This document shows, piece by piece, positions 59,156 through 64,000 of a DNA stretch of 64,000 nucleotides. A model generated the notes under the pieces. The model saw only the letters and a program-made list of their open reading frames with translations. It searched no databases and had not been told where the DNA came from. Source of the DNA: Nemopilema nomurai (lineage: Eukaryota > Cnidaria > Scyphozoa > Rhizostomeae > Rhizostomatidae); assembly GCA_003864495.1 (NCBI GenBank), contig PEDN01001373.1, positions 1 through 64,000 of the forward strand. The letters are read 5' to 3'. The position numbers and the translations under genes are program-made. Numbering within the stretch: the stretch's first letter is position 1; every line of letters begins with the position of its first letter.

Positions 59156-59161
59156 TTCTGA
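56224..59161 (+). pseudogene. LINE endonuclease-reverse transcriptase
   Basis: The frame is broken about ten times. The endonuclease spans 56224-57000. The RT begins about 57399 with a long open stretch to 58068 (WWIQKASEIQ; LNKACGIDSIQAEVFKYGG; HWKDASIVAIYKNGGDR; ETQCGFCQERSTTDMIF). It continues after a TGA with GLYIAFIGLAKAFHTVN near 58110 and a motif with ADDT near 58490, followed by the thumb/connection region (LLYRCESWVVN near 58610; SLQRILGLQWW). The end has C-x2-C-x(9)-H-x3-R/H-like residues near 59060-59110 (CDRMCRSRIGLHSH). Such proteins make the target nick and copy LINE RNA. It has been dead for a long time. Confidence 0.8.
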
Positions 59162-59330
59162 ATTCCTGCATCTGCAGCCGCTTCTACACCTGCCGATACT
59201 GCCCCCTTTGCAAGTGTTGTAGCACCTGTCTTTATTATTTTCTTTGCTACTTGTTTCGTAACTGATCTAGCTGCTGTTCTAGCTGCTGCTTTAAGGTTAC
59301 TGTAACGTTTTCAACACGAAAATTGGTTTC

Positions 59331-61100
59331 TCCTTCCTAAAGGCCAAACTGTTCAGGGAATCTGGGTAAATTATTTATCATTCGATAAACAAGATTATGG
59401 CATATCTAGCCAGATCATAGTTATTGGCCAATAATGACAAATGATATTTTTCCTGCGAATTTATTGCACAAAAATTGTACCACCTTCAAAAGCTATTTTG
59501 TACCCTTGCGTTTGAGGCTGCAGATCCTAAGTTACCAAAGAGTGTCTCAGATTTTTTAAATTCCTCCTCATCTTGAAACTATACCCTGTCAACAATTTGC
59601 AAACAATCTTTCCACCCTCTCGAGCCATTCGACTGGTTCCTTGGGTACAAAATAACTTTTTTGTACCTGTATGTAGAGGAATTTTGAGTCCGGAGAAAAC
59701 AGGATTTTAGAGATCGCTCTTGAAAGGATCATGTTACCAACAATGTTATCCGGTTCAAGTAGTTTAGGCTTTAAGATAAATTAGCGTCTTGAAATAAGCA
59801 CAACAATTTCTGGATGTGCCATACTATCACACAAACCACAAGAAGCAGAACAACGATAATCGGCTTAAAATGTCAAGCGATTTGAAGACTGCAACTAGAA
59901 ACTTTGATAAGGAAATTATGGAAACCTTTGTATATTTGGGAATTTCGCCATTTTCAAAACTTCTTCTAGTTTCAAACATGGCATCATTATGTTCCCTATC
60001 AATTCGTCTGTCGGAATGTGAAGAAATCGAAAAATTGATGTTTTCATCCAGAAAACGTTTACCGTAACCTTAACTTCCTTATAGCAGTCTTTGATATTGT
60101 TCTACCTATTGTTGATCCCATCTTAGCACGTTTTAAATTTTCCCTTCTTTTAAATTTGCATTTCTTTCTTTTATACTTTCCTTCACCCCCAATAACTTCA
60201 TCATCCCTGAAATATGGCGTTCAACCCTTCATCTACAGCATATGTTGTAGCTGTGCCACCCATTACTTTCTCCAAATTAAACGCTTTCGATTACGTATTT
60301 CATTTTAAAATGTACTTGCTAGCTTCATTAACAGTCTTGGAATAATGGCAACTTTAATTATTGTTTTTCCTAATTTTAATAGTCTTATTCCCAGCCCCCT
60401 TACCAGAAAGGTTTTTTTCTCTTATAGGAATGTGTCTTTTACCACCTTTACTCCTTTTTCTTGTATGAGAAGTTTTCTTCTTGTTATTAGTATAAGCTCT
60501 CTTCTTATTAATAGTGGTTCTCCTCCACTTTTTAATCATTTTTTATAGTGTATTTGCATTTTAATGATTTAAAATACATGTAATTTCTACAATGAAACTC
60601 AATAACTTCCTTTTATAGCTTTATATTCATAAATTATAAATATTGGAAAAACATAGAACTAGGATATAATGTCCTAATTCTCTCGCCCATCATTGTCTTC
60701 TTCATTTCCCCAACCACCTTAACTAACTCTCTCTTCCAGCTCTTCTATCACACCTTCTATAAAAATGGTGGGATCTGCTCCTCCAACTTCTCTAGCATGG
60801 CTAGCCAAAGGAGAAAAGTATTTAAAATTCTTTACGATATCGATCACAAGTGCCAAGGCAGCAAAATCCTTAAAGCTGATCAAATCTAACCAACGGACAA
60901 CAATGAATCAGCAAAGAACATCAAACTTAGCTGCCATCTCCATTGAGCGACAGAGAGCGGTTGATTTCAGCCATGCTTTGAATATCTTCTAAAATCAATG
61001 CAGCACCAACGAAAAAAATTTTCTCTTTCATCGCTTCTTCATATATATTATTATATTTTTGCTCTTGAAATTTATACATTAATCAATGTTGTGATTAGCA
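59331..61100 (-). other. Probable remaining Polinton sequence
   Basis: Short minus-strand frames include a Lys/Arg/Thr-rich peptide at 60539-60354 (KKTSHTRKRSKGGKRH), which resembles the small DNA-condensing core-type proteins of such elements, and an acidic/basic mix at 60067-59830. None is long enough to name. I could not find a DNA polymerase B, protease or major capsid gene, nor the terminal repeats. Confidence 0.3.
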
Positions 61101-61736
61101 TAAGCTCCACACATTCTTTGATTAGCTAATTTTTTTGTGTTTCCAATGGAACCATGGATTCAAATAATATTGGATATCCTTTAATTTCATCTGCACTTGG
61201 TAATAAAAGTTTGTTCTTCAAATTTGTTAATTGTCTTATATAGTTATTGTAATGTAATTGTAAATTTTTGTGTGTCTGTCTACATGTCGAAAAATCGTGA
61301 GTCTGAGCTCTGCCGTGGTCAAGTATGACCAAACCGAGGTGGCAACATCTACCAAAATCACAGTGGCATTAAGGGGTAAGAACTTGATAAATTGATTTAA
61401 AAAAGGTACAGACTTGCTATGCTTATCAGTTTTAAATTCAAATTATGAAAAGGGGAAATATCTTTGTGGTGGTCGGTGCTTATTATCACCTGTTCTGTTG
61501 ACTATATCTATCGAATTATTAATCACTGATTATTAATACCTTCATTGACTTGTGTGTTTATCTTTGGCTAGGCCTACAGCCGTTCAATTTAGGTAACAAC
61601 AACTTACCGGAAAATATCGTGGGAACCAACAAAATTCACCACAAAGTGGCACCCCAGATAAGAGACAATAGACTCTTATCATTTATGTGAACTTGGCAGG
61701 AAAATACACTGAACTAGCGACCCATATTTCTCAAGA
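61101..61736. other. Leader region before the BEL gag
   Basis: No gene. AGTGGCACCCCAGATAAGAG at about 61644-61663 lies 73 bp before the gag ATG and has the form of a primer-binding site region (TGG-start), so an LTR may end just upstream. I could not find a second LTR copy in the window. Confidence 0.3.
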
Positions 61737-62834
61737 ATGGCGTCAAAAGGGATTAAAGATCATAACAGAGTATTGCCAGCGGGGGTTGATGTGACAAAAG
61801 CGGAACTTGAGAGAAAGCAAACTTTGCTACAATCGTTGACGCAGAAACTTAACTATTTTAATAAAAAATCAGACGAGACAATAAATTCCGGGAAACTAGA
61901 CAAATGCAATGTCAATGCTCGCATTAAAAAACAAAACTAGAAGAAGTTTATGATTTAATATTTAGATCAAGGGAGCAAGGAGCTGATTGACAACTGAACA
62001 ATGGAAACGGAGGTGGGTGTGAAACCGTTTGAAGATGCCAATTTGAATCTGAGAATAACAGAAGAAAATAACAAGGAAGTAGAAAGGGAACACAAAACAG
62101 AAAATAGAATATGACACAGAAATAAGAATGAGGAAGATAAAGGAAGAGCAGGAAGCTGAAAGAGAAAAAGAATCAAGTTACTACTGGCAAAGAAGTCAAG
62201 AATTACGTCAAAACTGCCTGATTTACACATCTCAAAGTTTCAAGGCACCCACCTTGACTGGGTGAGGTTTTGGGATAATTTGAAACACAAATTGAACAAA
62301 GTTCCATGAAAGCTGAAGTAAACTTTTTATGCCTCAAAGATTTGTCACGCCAAAGGTGAGGGCAGTTATTGACAAGCTGGCTCCCAATAGTGAAGGTTAT
62401 GAAAAGGCTAACAAAATACTTATCCAAAGATATGGAGATACATCAGAGGTTATTAACGCACACATATAGCAGATAATGACACTACCCTTTATTTTGGGAA
62501 CAAACAAACAAACAGGAGACAAGATTCATGACCTTTACGATCAACTTCTATGCAACGTGCAAGCACTACAAACTCTAGGGAAGCTACATGAAGTGAAGGG
62601 GAATGTGTGGATAACACTTGGTAAGTTGGATGGTAAAAGGGCAGATTTGACAAGAACTGACCCGAAATGGAAAGAATGGGATTTTCAGCAGCTGGTATAA
62701 GCTCTAAGGGAATGGATTGAAAGAAATCCTTTTCTGATTGGAGATAAGCAAAGTAGAAGTTTCGCAAGAGATCAAAGCAGACAAGAGAAACGCTTTGCTG
62801 TGAAAGAGAAACCAAAGACGAAGACTTTGCTTTA
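61737..62834 (+). pseudogene. BEL/Pao gag (DUF1759-like) remnant
   Basis: ATG 61737 opens a 67-codon frame with a coiled-coil start (TKAELERKQTLLQSLTQKL). After stops and shifts the plus strand reads a Glu/Lys-rich coil. The DUF1759-type core follows: LPDLHISKFQGTHLDWVRFW near 62215-62275, then QIEQSSMKAEVNFLCLKDL, VRAVIDKLAPNSEGYEKAN and LIQRYGDTSEVINAH near 62350-62465. A last open stretch (62476-62700) has NVQALQTLGKL and WKEWDFQQLV. This gag type marks BEL/Pao retroelements. No protease or reverse transcriptase follows before 63000. Confidence 0.8.
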
Positions 62835-63011
62835 AAGTGTCTATCATGTTGTTTCAAAAACTTTTGTTGTTCATGATAAATTAATAGAATGGTGTATATA
62901 GTTGTTTTTTTCAAACCAGCCTTCTTTCTCTTGAATTTCGTCGTAAATTGTTGTTTTTCTTCCCCCCAATTTTCCCTATCTAAGAGAAATTTTGCGTCCC
63001 TTTGAAATGGC

Positions 63012-63503
63012 ATGGGGGCATGGGCATGGGCAAGCGGGCTGTGTAGTAGTTCCACAATTTGTAGCCAGCATTTTCAATCGAAAGATTTTGAAAGGCCATT
63101 TACAACGTTGCCTGGCTTTTCAGGAGATTTAAAAAACACTTTGCAGAGAGACGGTGTAGGAATCATTGCTGTCCCGTCGATTTTTACATCGCTGTCAGAT
63201 GCAAATGCGATGACGACAATGTCACCTGGCGGCAAAAGAAAGTCAAGGAAGCATAGAATGGTTAGTTTATTCTGCTTCATTTAACAACGCAAATTAACAA
63301 TTTTTTTCGGCTGAAGAATTTTTGTCATTAATATTCGAGGATATTAAAGTTTTTGTACCTTCAGCTAGGCCATTAGATCAGATATGAAGACCAACCCAGA
63401 TCAAGGTTTGAGTTTATCAGAACACTCTGAGGAAGAGCAAGGGAACTTGGTCGAAGGGTACGATGAACACGACTTTTCAAATTGTGAAAACGCGGAACCA
63501 TCC
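63012..63503 (+). pseudogene. THAP-like zinc finger exons
   Basis: The frame from 63012 gives STICSQHFQSKDFERPF, the C-x2-H half of a THAP domain, then DGVGIIAVPSIF, which matches the conserved AVPT/SIF tail after THAP domains. A GGTTAG donor-like site is near 63260. A second exon (about 63372-63503, acidic: SEHSEEEQGN) ends at GTATGT. The upstream exon with the first two cysteines is not visible, so the gene is partial. It may be a transposase or a host regulator. Confidence 0.45.
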
Positions 63504-63648
63504 GTATGTTTTGACAGTTTATTAATTCTCTAACAATATTTTTACTTATTTTAATTTTCTTGGAGTAAGCAAATGTGCGAAAAAGCGCGTGGTAGCAACT
63601 GCAAATATTGTTTGTTTACTGTTCTTCAGTTTTGTTGCTTAGTGATGG

Positions 63649-64000
63649 AAGCCCCCAAAACCCTGCTGCACGGGCTTAAAACCCCTTCTGTGGAAATAGA
63701 ATTGCCCCTTAAAACTACCCCAAAACAAATTAGGCAGATTAGCATCGGCAAGAAAAGAGCCTCGCATCGAGAACGCAAAAAATGAAGGGAAGAGGCTCCC
63801 CCGTCCTATCGATTGTCACATGAGTGCGAGTGATGCACGCGAAGGATGGCGAGTCATTTTTTCGTTGACAACTTTCGTTTCAAGTGTCCCGTGGTTGGTT
63901 GTGGGTGACGTCACTTCGTTCTCGATGCGAGGCTCTTGTCTTGCCGAGGCTAATCTGCCTAATTTGTTTTGGGGTAGTTTTAAGGGGCAATTCTATTTCC
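63649..64000. repeat. Fold-back palindrome D, internally deleted
   Basis: The left arm (63649-63780) keeps its outer half but lacks about 110 bp of the inner part and directly meets the loop. The loop here reads ATGAAGGGAAGAGGCTCCCC, the reverse complement of its form in palindromes A-C. The right arm (about 63801-64000) runs to the window end. No 3.35 kb unit lies to the left, so a fold-back can occur without a unit on that side. Confidence 0.85.

Larger units (their letters stand above)
55454..59330 (-). pseudogene. Polinton minor-capsid-like gene, split by a LINE
   Basis: The upstream half (59330-59156, minus) is an Ala-rich amphipathic stretch (AARTAARSVTKQVAKKIIK, then Gly/Ala repeats). 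The downstream half (55549-55454, minus) is a basic tail (KRRPKPKNRR) ending MKY and a stop. Both are open toward the LINE junctions at about 55550 and 59155, which indicates one gene cut by the insertion. Ala/Gly-rich proteins with a basic tail are encoded next to the ATPase in Polintons and may be minor capsid (pVI-like) proteins. That identity is tentative; the split itself is well supported. Confidence 0.5.

Noticed and set aside
61126..61332. 68-codon minus-strand frame
   Set aside because: No recognisable domain and no supporting splice or promoter context.
1..64000. tRNA, rRNA or CRISPR arrays
   Set aside because: No cloverleaf, rRNA core segment or regularly spaced short direct repeat was found by reading; the direct repeats present are transposon copies and LTRs.

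Overview
The window looks like a decayed, transposon-packed stretch of an invertebrate animal genome, most likely a cnidarian. Evidence: spliceosomal GT-AG introns, AT-rich intergenic DNA, and a characteristic mix of ISL2EU (THAP transposase plus YqaJ nuclease), PIF/Harbinger, P element (THAP9-like), hAT, Polinton/Maverick, Ty3/gypsy, BEL/Pao and several LINEs. The phylum is an inference from this mix, not a proof. I see no rRNA, tRNA or CRISPR array, and no gene that is clearly a single-copy host gene. Almost every coding region carries stops or frameshifts.

Layout. 1-14,000: three direct copies of a ~3.35 kb unit with no long conserved reading frame, separated by ~515-bp fold-back palindromes. 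Each unit carries splice-site-bounded exon-like blocks that are tandemly duplicated 1-3 times, and a conserved TATA-like box. A 5'-truncated LINE with a near-intact reverse transcriptase (7,540-10,062) sits in one palindrome. 14,000-20,370: exon remnants, a three-exon gene with the zinc-binding C-terminal domain of P2X7-type receptors, a convergent multi-exon gene on the minus strand, and a MITE. 20,370-25,257: a gag-like fragment interrupted by ISL2EU element 1. 25,283-38,871: an older ISL2EU element (element 3) holding two insertions, ISL2EU element 2 (26,937-33,883) and a complete Harbinger (34,675-38,677, TTA duplication). Element 2 itself has an inverted copy of the 3.35 kb unit inside an intron of its YqaJ gene. 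38,872-44,800: hAT remnant, a compact gypsy element with both LTRs but no visible reverse transcriptase, a LINE tail and a mariner-like MITE. 45,405-49,917: a complete P element with one THAP9-like transposase gene. 51,450-61,100: a dead Polinton (integrase, packaging ATPase, probable minor-capsid-like gene) cut by a hAT-type MITE and by a full-length but decayed LINE. 61,330-63,510: BEL/Pao gag and THAP-like exons. 63,649-64,000: another fold-back palindrome, internally deleted, running off the end.

How the parts relate. In each ISL2EU element the transposase and the SWIM/YqaJ protein are convergent, as expected for that family, and the P2X7-domain gene with its minus-strand neighbour has the same convergent layout. 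Insertion order can be read directly: element 3, then element 2, then the inverted unit. Harbinger inserted into element 3 independently of element 2. The most unusual material is the fold-back/unit system: palindromes that occur with and without the unit, a loop and an arm that appear in flipped orientation, and spliced exon modules that vary in number between copies.
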